DNA of 12,015 nucleotides from Gammaproteobacteria bacterium. Its GTDB lineage: Bacteria > Pseudomonadota > Gammaproteobacteria > Steroidobacterales > Steroidobacteraceae. The stretch is from contig RFTM01000020.1 of assembly GCA_009923475.1 (NCBI GenBank), positions 1 to 12,015 of the forward strand, given 5' to 3'. Positions 1 to 8,815 of this stretch are shown in pieces. How positions within the stretch are numbered: position 1 is the stretch's first letter; the number at the start of each line of letters is the position of its first letter. The notes under the pieces were generated by a model. That model ran no database searches, had not been told where the DNA came from, and saw nothing but the letters and a program-made list of their open reading frames with translations. A program made the translations under genes and the position numbers.

Positions 1-1
1 C

Positions 2-1213
2 GACCTCGCCGCCAAGTACGGCGTCGAGAACATGGCCCGCTCGCGCAAGCAGGACATCATCTTCAGCCTGCTCAAGGCGCACGCCCGCCAGGGCGAGCAC
101 ATCTACGGCGACGGCGTGCTCGAGATCCTGCAGGACGGCTTCGGCTTCCTGCGCTCGGCCGACGGCTCCTACCTCGCCGGTCCGGACGACATCTACATCA
201 GCCCCGCGCAGATCCGCCGCTTCAACCTGCGCACCGGCGACAGCATCTCCGGCCTCATCCGCCCGCCGAAAGAGGGCGAGCGCTACTTCGCGCTCACCAA
301 GGTCGGCGAGATCAACTTCGATTCGCCCGAGAACGCGCGCAGCAAGGTGCTGTTCGAGAACCTCACCCCGCTGCACCCGACCAAGCGCCTGAAGCTCGAG
401 CGCGGCAACGGCTCCACCGAGGACCTCACCGCGCGCGCCATCGACCTCTGCTCGCCGATCGGCAAGGGCCAGCGCGGCCTCATCGTCTCGCCGCCCAAGG
501 CCGGCAAGACGATGCTGCTGCAGAACATCGCCACCGCCATCACCGCCAACCATCCCGAGGTCTACCTCATCGTGCTGCTCATCGACGAGCGCCCGGAAGA
601 GGTCACCGAGATGCAGCGCACGGTGGCGGGCGAGGTGGTGTCGTCCACCTTCGACGAGCCGGCCGCGCGGCACGTGCAGGTCGCCGAGATGGTCATCGAG
701 AAGGCCAAGCGCCTCGTCGAGCACAAGAAGGATGTCGTGATCCTGCTCGACTCCATCACCCGCCTCGCGCGCGCCTACAACACCGTGGTGCCGAGCTCCG
801 GCAAGGTGCTGACGGGCGGCGTCGACGCCAACGCGCTGCAGCGCCCCAAGCGCTTCTTCGGCGCGGCGCGCAACATCGAGGAGGGCGGTTCGCTCACCAT
901 CCTCGCGACGGCGCTGATCGACACCGGCTCGAAGATGGACGACGTCATCTACGAGGAGTTCAAGGGCACCGGCAACAGCGAGATCCACCTCGACCGCCGC
1001 ATCGCCGAGAAGCGCACCTTCCCGGCGCTCAACATCAACCGCTCGGGCACCCGCAAGGAAGACCTCATCACCGATCCGGGCGAACTCGCCAAGATGTGGA
1101 TCCTGCGCAAGCTGCTGCACCCGATGGACGAGCTCGCCGCCATCGAGTTCCTGCTCGACAAGATGAAGGACACCAAGACGAACGCGGAGTTCTTCGAGGC
1201 GATGAAGCGCTGA
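2..1213 (+). CDS. rho: Transcription termination factor Rho (5' end cut by window edge)
   Basis: Rho is the hexameric RNA-dependent ATPase/translocase that terminates transcription of untranslated RNA. The reading frame is open from base 2, upstream of the first ATG at 32. The codons before that ATG read [10 protein letters not shown], matching the region ahead of the RKQDIIF motif in other Rho proteins, so the true start lies outside the window and the ATG at 32 is internal. Visible in order: end of the N-terminal helical domain, the cold-shock-like RNA-binding fold ([27 protein letters not shown]), the Walker A loop PPKAGKT (lysine codon 506-508), the [12 protein letters not shown] segment, Walker [14 protein letters not shown], the Q-loop region [13 protein letters not shown] and the R-loop EEFKGTGN. 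There is no large N-terminal insertion of the actinobacterial type. About 403 residues are visible against roughly 419 in E. coli, so little is missing. It converges on purD with 31 bp between the stop codons. Identity is very secure. Confidence 0.98.
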   Translation, partial: DLAAKYGVENMARSRKQDIIFSLLKAHARQGEHIYGDGVLEILQDGFGFLRSADGSYLAGPDDIYISPAQIRRFNLRTGDSISGLIRPPKEGERYFALTKVGEINFDSPENARSKVLFENLTPLHPTKRLKLERGNGSTEDLTARAIDLCSPIGKGQRGLIVSPPKAGKTMLLQNIATAITANHPEVYLIVLLIDERPEEVTEMQRTVAGEVVSSTFDEPAARHVQVAEMVIEKAKRLVEHKKDVVILLDSITRLARAYNTVVPSSGKVLTGGVDANALQRPKRFFGAARNIEEGGSLTILATALIDTGSKMDDVIYEEFKGTGNSEIHLDRRIAEKRTFPALNINRSGTRKEDLITDPGELAKMWILRKLLHPMDELAAIEFLLDKMKDTKTNAEFFEAMKR

Positions 1214-1221
1214 CCGCGCCC

Positions 1222-1246
1222 GGCGCCCCGGCCGCTCCGGGGCGTC
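1222..1246. terminator. Hairpin between convergent rho and purD, possible bidirectional terminator
   Basis: A perfect 8-bp inverted repeat lies at 1224-1231 (CGCCCCGG) and 1237-1244 (CCGGGGCG) with the 5-nt loop CCGCT. In plus-strand RNA it extends by a G-U and a G-C pair to 1222/1246. It fills most of the 31 bp between the rho and purD stop codons and touches the purD stop. Neither side carries a T-tract, so it is not a standard intrinsic terminator. It could block read-through or protect 3' ends with Rho-dependent help. In such GC-rich DNA a chance hairpin is possible. Confidence 0.45.
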
Positions 1247-2549
1247 AGCCGGTCCCGCGCTCCCGCGCGATGGCGCGGTGGCCGATGTCGCGGCGGCAGA
1301 GCATGCCGTCCCAGGAGATGCGGTCGACGAGCGCGTAGGCCGCGGCCTGCGCCTCGCCCACCGTGCCGCCGAGCCCGACCGCGCACAGCACGCGGCCCCC
1401 GGCGGTGGTCACCTGCCCGTCCTTGAGCGCCGTGCCGGCATGGAAGACCTTGCCCGGCAACGCCGCGGCCGCGTCCAGCCCCGAGATCGCGTCGCCCTTG
1501 CGCACCGACTCCGGGTAGCCGCCCGCCGCCAGCACCACGCCGAGCGCGGCGCGCGGGTCCCAGTCCATCGATGCCCCGTCGAGCCGGCCGGCGAGCGCCG
1601 CCTCGCAGAGCGTCACGAGGTCGGAGCGCAGGCGGCACATGATCGGCTGCGTCTCCGGGTCGCCGAAGCGGCAGTTGAACTCGAGCACGTTCGGCGTGCC
1701 GTCCGGCGCGATCATGATGCCGGCGTAGAGGAAACCGGTGTACGGCGTGCCGTCGGCCGCGAGGCCGCGCAGCGTCGGCCCGATCACCTCGCGCATGATG
1801 CGCTCGTGCATCGCGGGCGTGACCACCGGCGCCGGCGAGTAGGCGCCCATGCCGCCCGTGTTCGGGCCGGTGTCGCCGTCGCCCACGCGCTTGTGATCTT
1901 GGGAGGTCGCGAAGGGCAGCGCATGCACGCCGTCAGCGATGACGATGAAGCTCGCCTCCTCGCCGGGCAGGAACTCCTCGATGACGACCTCGTCGCCGGC
2001 CGCGCCGAAGCGTCCCTCGAACATGTCCTGCGCGGCGGCGATGGCCTCGTCCGCCGTGTCGACGATCAGCACGCCCTTGCCCGCGGCGAGCCCGCTCGCC
2101 TTGACCACGATGGGGCAGCGCTGGGCGCGCACCCAGGCCGGGTCGAAGGTCTCGCGCGTGAAGGTGGCATACGCGGCCGTCGGGATGCCGTAGCGGCGCA
2201 GGAATTCCTTGGTGTAGGCCTTGGAGCCCTCGAGCTGCGCGGCGGCCTTGCGCGGCCCGAAGCAGCGCAGTCCCGCGGCCTCGAAGGCGTCGACCACGCC
2301 CAGCACCAGCGGCGCTTCGGGGCCGATGATGGTGAGGTCGACGCGCTCGCTCCTCGCGAGCGCGACGAGTCCCGGGATGTCCTCGGCGGACACCGCGACG
2401 TTGCGCATGCGCGGCTCGGTGGCGGTGCCGGCGTTGCCGGGCGCGACCAGCACCTCGGCGACGCGCGGCGACTGCGCGCACTTCCAGGCGAGCGCGTGCT
2501 CGCGCCCGCCGCCGCCGACGATGAGGATCTTGAGGCCGTCTGCGTCCAT
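1245..2549 (-). CDS. purD: Phosphoribosylamine--glycine ligase (GAR synthetase)
   Basis: PurD joins phosphoribosylamine and glycine using ATP to give glycinamide ribonucleotide, the second step of de novo purine synthesis, in the cytoplasm. The 434-residue protein has the usual length. It shows the N-domain GGGGREHAL (12-20), IIGPEAPLV near 74-82, the ATP-grasp segment [12 protein letters not shown] (148-159), [21 protein letters not shown] (219-239) and the metal/ATP site [13 protein letters not shown] (289-301). Start: ATG at 2549 has an AGGA Shine-Dalgarno-like site about 6 nt upstream. The protein begins a few residues before the family's usual MKxLxxGGGG start, and no methionine sits closer. 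It lies 34 nt downstream of purH and is the last gene of the minus-strand series. It ends 31 bp from the rho stop, facing it. Very secure. Confidence 0.98.
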   Translation of the reverse strand: MDADGLKILIVGGGGREHALAWKCAQSPRVAEVLVAPGNAGTATEPRMRNVAVSAEDIPGLVALARSERVDLTIIGPEAPLVLGVVDAFEAAGLRCFGPRKAAAQLEGSKAYTKEFLRRYGIPTAAYATFTRETFDPAWVRAQRCPIVVKASGLAAGKGVLIVDTADEAIAAAQDMFEGRFGAAGDEVVIEEFLPGEEASFIVIADGVHALPFATSQDHKRVGDGDTGPNTGGMGAYSPAPVVTPAMHERIMREVIGPTLRGLAADGTPYTGFLYAGIMIAPDGTPNVLEFNCRFGDPETQPIMCRLRSDLVTLCEAALAGRLDGASMDWDPRAALGVVLAAGGYPESVRKGDAISGLDAAAALPGKVFHAGTALKDGQVTTAGGRVLCAVGLGGTVGEAQAAAYALVDRISWDGMLCRRDIGHRAIARERGTG

Positions 2550-2583
2550 TTCGCGTCCTATCGGCGCCGGTCGGGGGCGGGGG

Positions 2584-4149
2584 TCAATGCCGGAAATGGC
2601 GCATGCCGGTGAACACCATCGCGATGCCGTGCTCGTCGGCCGCCGCGATGACTTCCGCGTCGCGCAGGCTGCCGCCCGGCTGGATCACGGCGGTGATGCC
2701 GTACTCCGCGGCGACATCCAGGCCGTCGCGGAACGGGAAGAAGGCGTCCGAGGCCATCACCGCGCCCTTGACCTCGAGCTTCTCGTCGGCGGCCTTGAGG
2801 GCGGCGACGCGGCTGGAGTAGACGCGGCTCGTCTGGCCGGCGCCGATGCCGACGGTGCTGCCGCCGCGCGCGTAGACGATGGCGTTGGACTTGACCGACT
2901 TGCAGACCTGCCAGGCGAAGAGCAGGTCGTCGAGTTCGGCGGCGGTCGGCGCGCGCCGGCTGACGACCTTGAGGTCGTCGCGCGACACCGCGCCGCGGTC
3001 GCGCGACTGCGCGAGCAGGCCGCCCGTGACGCTGCGGTACTCGGTCTCGCTGCCCGCCTCGCGCGGCAGGTCGCCGAGCTCGAGCACGCGGATGTTGGGC
3101 TTGGCGGCGAGCGCCGCGCGCGCCTCGGGCAGCACCTGCGGCGCGGCCAGCACCTCGACGAACTGCCGCTCCAGGATGCGCGCCGCCGTCGCGCCGTCCA
3201 GCGGCCGGTTGAAGGCGATGATGCCGCCGAAAGCGGAGGTGGGGTCGGTGCGGTAGGCCGACTCGTAGGCATCGCCGATGCCGCCCGCCACGGCGACGCC
3301 GCAGGGGTTGGCATGCTTGACGATGACGCAGGCGGGCGCGGCGAACTGCCGCACGCACTCGATGGCGGTGTCGGCGTCGGCGATGTTGTTGAAGGACATC
3401 TCCTTGCCCTGCAGCAGCCGTGCGTTGGCGACCGATGGGCCGCGCTGCGTCGGGTCGCGGTAGAACGCCGCCTGCTGGTGCGGGTTCTCGCCGTAGCGCA
3501 GGTCCTGCACCTTCTCGAAGACGAGCGGCAGCACCGCCGGGAACGCCTCGCCGGGCGAGGGGTTGCGGGACTGCAGGTAGCTCGCGACCATGGAGTCGTA
3601 GCGCGCGGTGTGCGCGAAAGCCTTGGCGGCGAGCCGCGCACGCAGCGCCGGCGTGGTCGCGCCCTCGTGCGCGTCGAGCTCGCCGAGCACCGACGGGTAG
3701 TCGGCGGGATCGACGACCACCGTGACGGCGTCGTGGTTCTTGGCCGCGGCGCGCACCATGGCCGGGCCGCCGATGTCGATGTTCTCGATGGCCTCGGCAT
3801 AGCTGCAGGCGGGGCGCGCGACGGTCTCGGCGAACGGATAGAGGTTGACGACCAGCAGGTCGATGCGCTCGATGCCATGCAGCGCCATCACGCTCTCGTC
3901 GACGCCGCGGCGGCCGAGAAGGCCGCCGTGGATGCGCGGATGCAGCGTCTTGACGCGGCCGTCCATGATCTCGGGGAAGCCCGTGTGCTGCGACACCTCG
4001 GTGACGGCGATGCCCTCGGCGGTGAGCAGGCGCGCGGTGCCGCCCGTGGAGAGGATCGCCACGCCGCGGCGTTGCAGCTCGCGGGCGAGGTCGATGAGGC
4101 CGGTCTTGTCGGAGACGGAGAGCAGCGCTCGGCGCAGCGTCACGGGCAT
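2584..4149 (-). CDS. purH: Bifunctional AICAR formyltransferase / IMP cyclohydrolase
   Basis: PurH carries out the last two steps of de novo IMP synthesis: formylation of AICAR with 10-formyl-THF, then ring closure to IMP. The 521 residues are close to the 529 of E. coli. The N-terminal cyclohydrolase (MGS-like) domain shows [10 protein letters not shown] (8-17), STGGTARLL (34-42), [15 protein letters not shown] (64-78) and [17 protein letters not shown] (123-139). The C-terminal transformylase domain shows RYGENPHQ (218-225), the catalytic KHANPCGV with Lys278/His279, [10 protein letters not shown] (305-314) and a late VKSNAIVYA segment. Start: ATG at 4149 has GGAG 7 nt upstream and sits 13 nt after the fis stop, so it is very likely read from the same mRNA as fis. 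purD follows after 34 nt, so consecutive-pathway genes are co-oriented. Identity is secure. Confidence 0.98.
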   Translation of the reverse strand: MPVTLRRALLSVSDKTGLIDLARELQRRGVAILSTGGTARLLTAEGIAVTEVSQHTGFPEIMDGRVKTLHPRIHGGLLGRRGVDESVMALHGIERIDLLVVNLYPFAETVARPACSYAEAIENIDIGGPAMVRAAAKNHDAVTVVVDPADYPSVLGELDAHEGATTPALRARLAAKAFAHTARYDSMVASYLQSRNPSPGEAFPAVLPLVFEKVQDLRYGENPHQQAAFYRDPTQRGPSVANARLLQGKEMSFNNIADADTAIECVRQFAAPACVIVKHANPCGVAVAGGIGDAYESAYRTDPTSAFGGIIAFNRPLDGATAARILERQFVEVLAAPQVLPEARAALAAKPNIRVLELGDLPREAGSETEYRSVTGGLLAQSRDRGAVSRDDLKVVSRRAPTAAELDDLLFAWQVCKSVKSNAIVYARGGSTVGIGAGQTSRVYSSRVAALKAADEKLEVKGAVMASDAFFPFRDGLDVAAEYGITAVIQPGGSLRDAEVIAAADEHGIAMVFTGMRHFRH

Positions 4150-4162
4150 GGCGGGTCTCCGG

Positions 4163-4429
4163 TCAGGGTCGGTCGGCCGCGAGGCCGTGGTCGCGCAGTT
4201 TGCGGCGCAGCGTGGCGCGGTTGATGCCGAGGATGCCGGCGGCGCGGCTCTGGTTGCCGGCGGCGTGCTTGAGGACGACGCGCAGCAGCGGCTCCTCGAC
4301 CTCTTTCATGACGAGCTGGTAGAGGCCGCCGGCGCGATGGCCGTCGAGGTGCGCGAGGTAATCTTCGAAGGCGCGCTCGGCATGGCCGCGCAGCGGCAGG
4401 GCGCCGGTGTCCCGATCGTCTTTGGCCAT
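4163..4429 (-). CDS. fis: Fis family nucleoid-associated DNA-binding protein
   Basis: Fis bends DNA, organises the nucleoid and regulates many growth-phase genes. This 88-residue protein matches the family over most of its length. The dimerisation helices hold [19 protein letters not shown] (35-53). The C-terminal helix-turn-helix holds [20 protein letters not shown] (58-77), close to E. coli Fis including the GINR-TLR-KL core. It is shorter than the 98-residue E. coli protein: about 11 residues precede the PLR segment instead of about 25, so most of the N-terminal beta-hairpin region used for Hin/Gin invertase activation appears absent. ATG at 4429 has GGGAGG about 8 nt upstream. It sits 24 nt after dusB and 13 nt before purH. 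The dusB-fis pairing is conserved in gammaproteobacteria and fis-purH adjacency occurs in pseudomonads. High confidence for the family; regulatory scope in this organism is inference. Confidence 0.95.
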   Translation of the reverse strand: MAKDDRDTGALPLRGHAERAFEDYLAHLDGHRAGGLYQLVMKEVEEPLLRVVLKHAAGNQSRAAGILGINRATLRRKLRDHGLAADRP

Positions 4430-4453
4430 CTGCGTCGCCTCCCGCTCCGTGGG

Positions 4454-5470
4454 TCACGCCGCCTGCGGATCCGCCCGGCTCCACGCCTCGAACTCTCCGA
4501 CCGCGCACGCGAACTGCGATGCCGTGTCCGGGGCCGCCATGAACCGCGCCCGTGCCGCGGGCGCGTCGTCGAGCAGCTTGCCGTACCAGCCGAGGTGTTT
4601 GCGTGCGATCCGCAGTCCGAAATCTTCGCCGTGGAAGGCGTAGATGGCCTGCAGATGCGAGAGGATGATATCACGCCGCTCGGCGCGGGAGAGCGGGGCG
4701 GGCAGCCGCCCGCGCGTCAAAAGACCGTTGATGTCGCGGAAGATCCACGGCGCGCCGTGCGCGGCCCGGCCCACCATCACCCCCGCCGCGCCCGTCCGGT
4801 CGAGCACGTCGCGGGCTTTTTGGGCCGAGTCCACGTCGCCGTTGGCGACCACAGGTATGGACACCGCGGCGCGGATCTCCCGGATGGTCTCGTATTCGGC
4901 CTCGCCCTCGTAGAAATCGGCGCGCGTCCGGCCGTGGATGGCGAGCGCGGCGATGCCCGCGGCTTCGGCGATGCGCGCCACCGCGACCCCGTTGCGGTGC
5001 TCGCGGTCCCAGCCGGTGCGGGTCTTGAGCGTGACCGGCACGCCCGTGCCCTGCACGGCGGCGACCACCGCTCCGAGGATGCGCCCGACCAGCGGCTCGT
5101 CCTGCAGCAGCGCCGAGCCGCACAGGCGGTTGCAGACTTTCTTGGCCGGGCAGCCCATGTTGATGTCGATGATCTGCGCGCCGAGGTCGACGTTGCGCCG
5201 GGCCGCTTCGGCGAGCGCCTCGGGCTCGGCGCCCGCGAGCTGCACCACGCGCGGCTCGGGTTCGCCGGAATGGTCCATGCGCAGGCGCGACTTGCGCGAG
5301 TTCCAGAGCCGCGTGTCGGAGGTGATCATCTCCGAGGCGGCGAGCGCCGCGCCCAGCCCGCGCGCGACGATGCGGAACGGGCGGTCCGTGACGCCTGCCA
5401 TCGGCGCGAGCACGGCGGGCGCCGGGATCTCCCAGCGGCCGATGCGGAACGCGGGTGCCTGATCGCTCAT
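4454..5470 (-). CDS. dusB: tRNA-dihydrouridine synthase B
   Basis: DusB is an FMN enzyme that reduces uridines in the tRNA D-loop to dihydrouridine using NADPH. The start chosen, ATG at 5470, gives 338 residues beginning MSDQAPAFRIGRWEIP. The open frame extends upstream, but that part overlaps the prmA gene and has no family similarity. Motifs: APMAGVTDRPFR (22-33), SEMITS (46-51), INMGCPAKKV (103-112) with catalytic Cys107, KTRTGWD (149-155) with the conserved Lys, IHGRTR (178-183), VANGDV (208-213) and MVGRAAHGAPWIF (232-244). These fit the DusB subgroup better than DusA or DusC, also supported by the following fis gene. The start overlaps the stop of prmA in an ATGA, suggesting translational coupling; the Shine-Dalgarno site is weak. 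fis begins 24 nt downstream. Confidence 0.95.
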   Translation of the reverse strand: MSDQAPAFRIGRWEIPAPAVLAPMAGVTDRPFRIVARGLGAALAASEMITSDTRLWNSRKSRLRMDHSGEPEPRVVQLAGAEPEALAEAARRNVDLGAQIIDINMGCPAKKVCNRLCGSALLQDEPLVGRILGAVVAAVQGTGVPVTLKTRTGWDREHRNGVAVARIAEAAGIAALAIHGRTRADFYEGEAEYETIREIRAAVSIPVVANGDVDSAQKARDVLDRTGAAGVMVGRAAHGAPWIFRDINGLLTRGRLPAPLSRAERRDIILSHLQAIYAFHGEDFGLRIARKHLGWYGKLLDDAPAARARFMAAPDTASQFACAVGEFEAWSRADPQAA

Positions 5471-6927
5471 GGCGTCGGCCCGTGGGCGCAGACCGGCGCG
5501 CGGTCGGCGCGCGGCAGGCAGGCATCGAGCTCGAAGCCGACCACGTTCGGACCGGGGTCCTGCGCCGAGAACTCCGCCTCCACGCGGCCGCCGGCGGCCA
5601 TGGTCGCGGCGCCCGTCGGGGCGCCGGTCGGGGCGTACTCCGCGGGCGCGAGGTCGCGGCGCGCCACCGGCCTGCCCTGCGCATCGAGCAGCACCACCCG
5701 CAGCAGCGGCATGGGCTGCGGCCGCGGGGCCGTGTTGCGCAGCGTCGCGCGCACCGTGAGGAAGCCCGGCGCGTCGTCTTCGCCGGCGCCGCGCTGCACG
5801 ACCTCGTACGCGCGCGGATCCCAATCAGGCTGCAGGGGATGGCCGACGGCGGCGGCCGAGCCGGCGACCGCAGGACCGACGATCGGCAGCGTGGCGAGCG
5901 CGGCGCGCTCCTGCCAGGCGACCTGCCCGGCGAGCAGCAGTCCGAGGACGGCGACCGTCGGCCCGCTGCCGCGCGGCGCGGCGGCCGGGGGCGGCGGCAC
6001 GAGGTCCGCCGCGGTCACGGCGCTGCTGCGCCCGAGGAGGCAGGTCCAGCCCTCGAGCGAGCGCCAGGCACGAAGCGACAGGCGCGGCGCGTAGGCCTCG
6101 ATGAGTTCCTCGGCCTGCTCGTCGAGCAGGCCCGCGAGCACCAGCGTGCCACCCGGCTTGAGCAGCGCGCAAAGCTGCGGCGCGAGCTCCTGCAACGGTC
6201 CGGCGAGGATGTTGGCGAGCACGATGTCCGCGCCGCCGGCGGCCGTCACCGCGGCCGTGAGGGCCTCCTGCGAGCCGTGCACCTGCAGGCGGTCCGACAC
6301 CTCGTTGCGACCGGCGTTGTCGCGGGTCGCGGTGAGCGCCTGCGGGTCGATGTCGAAGACATGCGCCTGCGCGGCGCCGAGCTTCAGCGCGGCGACGGCG
6401 AGCACGCCCGAGCCGCAGCCGTAATCGACCACCACGCCGCCGATGAGCCCCGTGCCGTCGCTCGATGCCGCATCGAGGGATTCGAGGCAGAGCCGCGTCG
6501 TCGGATGGGTGCCGGTGCCGAAGGCGAGTCCCGGGTCGAGTTCGACGACCACGGCCCCGGGCTCATCGAGCGTCGCGTGCGAGGGGCGGATCCACAGCCG
6601 TTCGCCGAAGCGCATCGGCTTGAAGTCGCGCAGCCACTCGCGCTCCCAGGCGCGCTCTTCCACGGCGCGCACCTCGAGGCGGCCGACGTCGCAGCCGATG
6701 TCGGCGGCGAGGAGCACGAGCTGCGTCGGCGGCAGCGCATCGGCCTCGAAGATCGCCTGCAGGCGGGTCGCGGGCCACAACCGCACCTCGCCGGGCGCGG
6801 GCTCGAGGATCGCGTCGTCGCGCCGGTCGGTGTAGGTGACGGCGAGCGCGCCGGCGGCGAAACAGGCGGCTTCGACGGCCTCGGCGTCGAGCCCGTCGAG
6901 ATCGAGCGTGAGGGCGACCTGCGGCAC
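5467..6927 (-). CDS. prmA: Ribosomal protein L11 methyltransferase PrmA fused to a C-terminal membrane/DUF3426 domain
   Basis: One uninterrupted 486-residue frame starts with GTG at 6927. Residues 1-300 are a full PrmA, the SAM-dependent methyltransferase of L11: WEREWLRDFKPMRFGERLWI (94-113), DPGLAFGTGTHPTT (131-144), SAM motif I VVDYGCGSG (166-174), DIDP (192-195) and the catalytic-region LANILAGPL (237-245). It ends at EGWTCLLGR, where E. coli PrmA (293 residues) ends. The frame continues through a Pro/Ala linker (about 303-322), one probable membrane segment (about 323-339) and a domain resembling DUF3426 (about 365-475, with TVRATLRN and VLLDAQGRPVARRDLAPAEY). In related genomes that domain belongs to a separate zinc-ribbon protein next to prmA; no zinc-ribbon CxxC pair exists here. 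No in-frame ATG starts the second part; GTG at residue 303 is possible but lacks a good ribosome site. The gene follows accC after 15 nt and overlaps dusB by ATGA. The PrmA call is secure; the DUF3426 call is strong by pattern. Confidence 0.92.
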   Translation of the reverse strand: MPQVALTLDLDGLDAEAVEAACFAAGALAVTYTDRRDDAILEPAPGEVRLWPATRLQAIFEADALPPTQLVLLAADIGCDVGRLEVRAVEERAWEREWLRDFKPMRFGERLWIRPSHATLDEPGAVVVELDPGLAFGTGTHPTTRLCLESLDAASSDGTGLIGGVVVDYGCGSGVLAVAALKLGAAQAHVFDIDPQALTATRDNAGRNEVSDRLQVHGSQEALTAAVTAAGGADIVLANILAGPLQELAPQLCALLKPGGTLVLAGLLDEQAEELIEAYAPRLSLRAWRSLEGWTCLLGRSSAVTAADLVPPPPAAAPRGSGPTVAVLGLLLAGQVAWQERAALATLPIVGPAVAGSAAAVGHPLQPDWDPRAYEVVQRGAGEDDAPGFLTVRATLRNTAPRPQPMPLLRVVLLDAQGRPVARRDLAPAEYAPTGAPTGAATMAAGGRVEAEFSAQDPGPNVVGFELDACLPRADRAPVCAHGPTP

Positions 6928-6942
6928 GGGGCGGGTGCGCGC

Positions 6943-8286
6943 CTATTTCAGGCCGAGGCGCCGCTCGAGGTAGTGGATGTCGAGCCCGCCCTGCTGGAAG
7001 GCCGCGTGCGCGAGGATCTCCTGGTGCAGCGCCGAGTTGGTCTTGATGCCCTCGACCACCATCTCGGCGAGCGCGTTGCGCATGCGCGCGATGGCGGTGT
7101 CGCGCGTCTCGCCGTAGGAGATGAGCTTGGCGATCAGCGAGTCGTAGTTGGGCGGCACGCTGTAGCCCGAGTAGAGATGGCTGTCGACGCGCACGCCGGG
7201 GCCGCCGGGCGCATGCCACAGCCGCACCGGACCGGGCGAGGGCATGAAGGTCTTCGGGTCCTCGGCGTTGATGCGGCACTCGAGCGCGTGGCCGCGCAGT
7301 ACGATGTCCGATTGGGTCCACGGCAGCTTCTCGCCCGCCGCGATCATGAGCTGCGCCTTGACGAGGTCGATGCCGGTGATGAGCTCCGTCACGGGGTGCT
7401 CGACCTGGATGCGCGTGTTCATCTCGATGAAGTAGAACTCGCCGTTCTCGTACAGGAACTCGAGCGTGCCGGCGCTGCGGTAGCCGACCGCGCGGCAAGC
7501 CTCCACCACGCGCTCGCCCATGCGCGCGCGCTGCGCCTCGGTGATGCCGGGGGCGGGCGCCTCCTCGATGACCTTCTGGTGCCGGCGCTGCATGGAGCAG
7601 TCGCGCTCGCCGAGGTGGATCACGTTGCCGTGGTGGTCGGCGAGCACCTGGAACTCGATGTGCCGCGGCTTCTCGAGGAACTTCTCCATGTACACCTGGT
7701 CGTTGCCGAAGGCGGCGAGCGCCTCGGACCGGGTGACGTTGATGGCGTGCAGCAGCGCCGCGGCGTTGTGCACCACGCGCATGCCGCGGCCGCCGCCGCC
7801 GCCCGAGGCCTTGATGATGACCGGGTAGCCGATGTCCTTGGCGATGCGCAGGTTCTCGTCGCCGTCGGCGCCGAGCGGACCGCCGGAGCCGGGCACGCAG
7901 GGCACGCCGTAGGACTTCATCGCGCGGATCGCCGAGACCTTGTCGCCCATCAGCCGGATGGTCTCCGCCTTCGGGCCGATGAAGATGAAGCCGCTCTGCT
8001 CGACGCGCTCGGCGAAGTCGGCGTTCTCGGAGAGGAAGCCGTAGCCGGGGTGGATCGCCGCGGCGTCGGTGAGCTCGGCCGCCGCGATCAGCGAGGGCAT
8101 GTTGAGGTAGCTCTTGGCCGAGGGCGGCGGGCCGATGCACACCGACTCGTCGGCGAGCAGCACGTGCTTGAGGTTGGCGTCGACGGTCGAATGCACCGCC
8201 ACCGTCTTGATGCCGAGCTCGCGGCAGGCGCGCAGCACCCGCAGCGCGATCTCGCCGCGGTTGGCGATGATGACCTTGTCGAGCAT
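6943..8286 (-). CDS. accC: Acetyl-CoA carboxylase, biotin carboxylase subunit
   Basis: AccC carboxylates the biotin on AccB using ATP and bicarbonate, the first half-reaction of malonyl-CoA synthesis for fatty acids. The start chosen, ATG at 8286, gives 447 residues beginning [14 protein letters not shown], the standard family start (E. coli 449). The frame extends upstream to 8415 but only into accB in another frame. Features: biotin-carboxylase N-domain ([12 protein letters not shown], 79-90), ATP-grasp Lys116 and Lys159, glycine loop GGGGGRGM (162-169), [18 protein letters not shown] with Lys238, Glu276, Glu288, and the active site [13 protein letters not shown] with Arg292 and Glu296, plus Arg338. 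By my count these fall at the same numbers as in E. coli, so the enzyme looks intact. It begins 2 nt after the accB stop, so the pair is almost certainly co-translated. Stop TAG; prmA follows after 15 nt. Confidence 0.98.
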   Translation of the reverse strand: MLDKVIIANRGEIALRVLRACRELGIKTVAVHSTVDANLKHVLLADESVCIGPPPSAKSYLNMPSLIAAAELTDAAAIHPGYGFLSENADFAERVEQSGFIFIGPKAETIRLMGDKVSAIRAMKSYGVPCVPGSGGPLGADGDENLRIAKDIGYPVIIKASGGGGGRGMRVVHNAAALLHAINVTRSEALAAFGNDQVYMEKFLEKPRHIEFQVLADHHGNVIHLGERDCSMQRRHQKVIEEAPAPGITEAQRARMGERVVEACRAVGYRSAGTLEFLYENGEFYFIEMNTRIQVEHPVTELITGIDLVKAQLMIAAGEKLPWTQSDIVLRGHALECRINAEDPKTFMPSPGPVRLWHAPGGPGVRVDSHLYSGYSVPPNYDSLIAKLISYGETRDTAIARMRNALAEMVVEGIKTNSALHQEILAHAAFQQGGLDIHYLERRLGLK

Positions 8287-8288
8287 GG

Positions 8289-8753
8289 TCAGGCGATCGA
8301 GAACAGCGGCTGGCCGAACTCGACCGGGTCGCCGTTCTGCACCAGCACCGAGGTGATGCGTCCGGCGCGGTCGCTCTCGATCTGGTTCATCATCTTCATG
8401 GCCTCGATGATGCACAGCACCTGGCCGACCTTCACCTCGTCGCCGATCTGCACGAAGGCCTTGGCGCCCGGCGCAGGCGCCGAATAGAACGTGCCGACCA
8501 TCGGAGCCTGCACCGTATGGTCGGCGGACCTCGGCGCGGCGGGAGCGGCGGCGATCGTCGCGGCGGGGGCGGCGGCCTCGGCGGCCGCCATGGACAGCGG
8601 CATCGGGGGCGGCGCGTAGTACGACATCTGCGGCGGGCCGCCGGCGGGCGCGCGGCTGATGCGCACCGATTCCTCGCCTTCCTTGATCTCGATCTCGTTG
8701 ATGCCCGACTCTTCGAGCAGCTCGATCAGTTTCTTGACCTTGCGGATATCCAT
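8289..8753 (-). CDS. accB: Acetyl-CoA carboxylase, biotin carboxyl carrier protein
   Basis: AccB carries the biotin that shuttles carboxyl groups from AccC to the carboxyltransferase AccAD. The protein has 154 residues (E. coli 156). It shows the N-terminal [18 protein letters not shown] segment, a Pro/Ala/Met-rich flexible linker (about 35-78), and a C-terminal biotinyl domain with APMVGTFY (83-90), a protruding-thumb-like [10 protein letters not shown] segment (91-100) and the biotinylation site EAMKMMN, where Lys120 should be modified by BirA. ATG at 8753 is preceded by a run of seven G as its only Shine-Dalgarno-like site. The 108 nt upstream carry a hairpin, short repeats and a weak promoter-like sequence, so accB may begin its own transcription unit. 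AccC follows with a 2-nt gap. In pseudomonads aroQ sits just upstream of accB; it is absent here. Confidence 0.97.
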   Translation of the reverse strand: MDIRKVKKLIELLEESGINEIEIKEGEESVRISRAPAGGPPQMSYYAPPPMPLSMAAAEAAAPAATIAAAPAAPRSADHTVQAPMVGTFYSAPAPGAKAFVQIGDEVKVGQVLCIIEAMKMMNQIESDRAGRITSVLVQNGDPVEFGQPLFSIA

Positions 8754-8786
8754 GGCCCCCCCGGTCGCGGGCGAGAAAGGGCGGTC

Positions 8787-8815
8787 AATCTACCCCAAAT
8801 CGACGCAGATGCCAC
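8787..8815 (-). promoter_or_regulatory. Weak candidate sigma-70 promoter for accBC
   Basis: On the minus strand, GTGGCA (8815-8810, 4 of 6 matches to TTGACA) is followed after 17 nt by TAGATT (8792-8787, 4 of 6 matches to TATAAT). Transcription would start near 8780, leaving about 26 nt before the accB ATG. The position suits an accB-led operon and this is a locally AT-richer patch. The match is poor enough to arise by chance. Confidence 0.22.

Noticed and set aside
5471..5824. N-terminal extension of dusB (118 codons)
   Set aside because: It overlaps the prmA-DUF3426 reading frame, is arginine-rich and lacks family similarity. The ATG at 5470, overlapping the preceding stop, fits DusB length.
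2221..6094. Long plus-strand frames (667 and 749 codons) opposite purD, purH, fis, dusB and the prmA 3' end
   Set aside because: They show the same antisense, GC-driven pattern with biased composition and no recognisable domain; the minus-strand genes explain the sequence.
6563..8140. A 525-codon minus-strand frame overlapping accC and prmA
   Set aside because: It is out of frame with both genes, arginine-rich and without motifs, while accC and prmA in the other frames are intact.
5455..8487. A 1010-codon open frame on the plus strand opposite prmA, accC and accB
   Set aside because: Its protein is low-complexity, rich in Arg, Ala, Gly, His and Asp, with no family resemblance. It lies antisense to three well-identified genes. 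Very high GC removes stop codons from the opposite frame.
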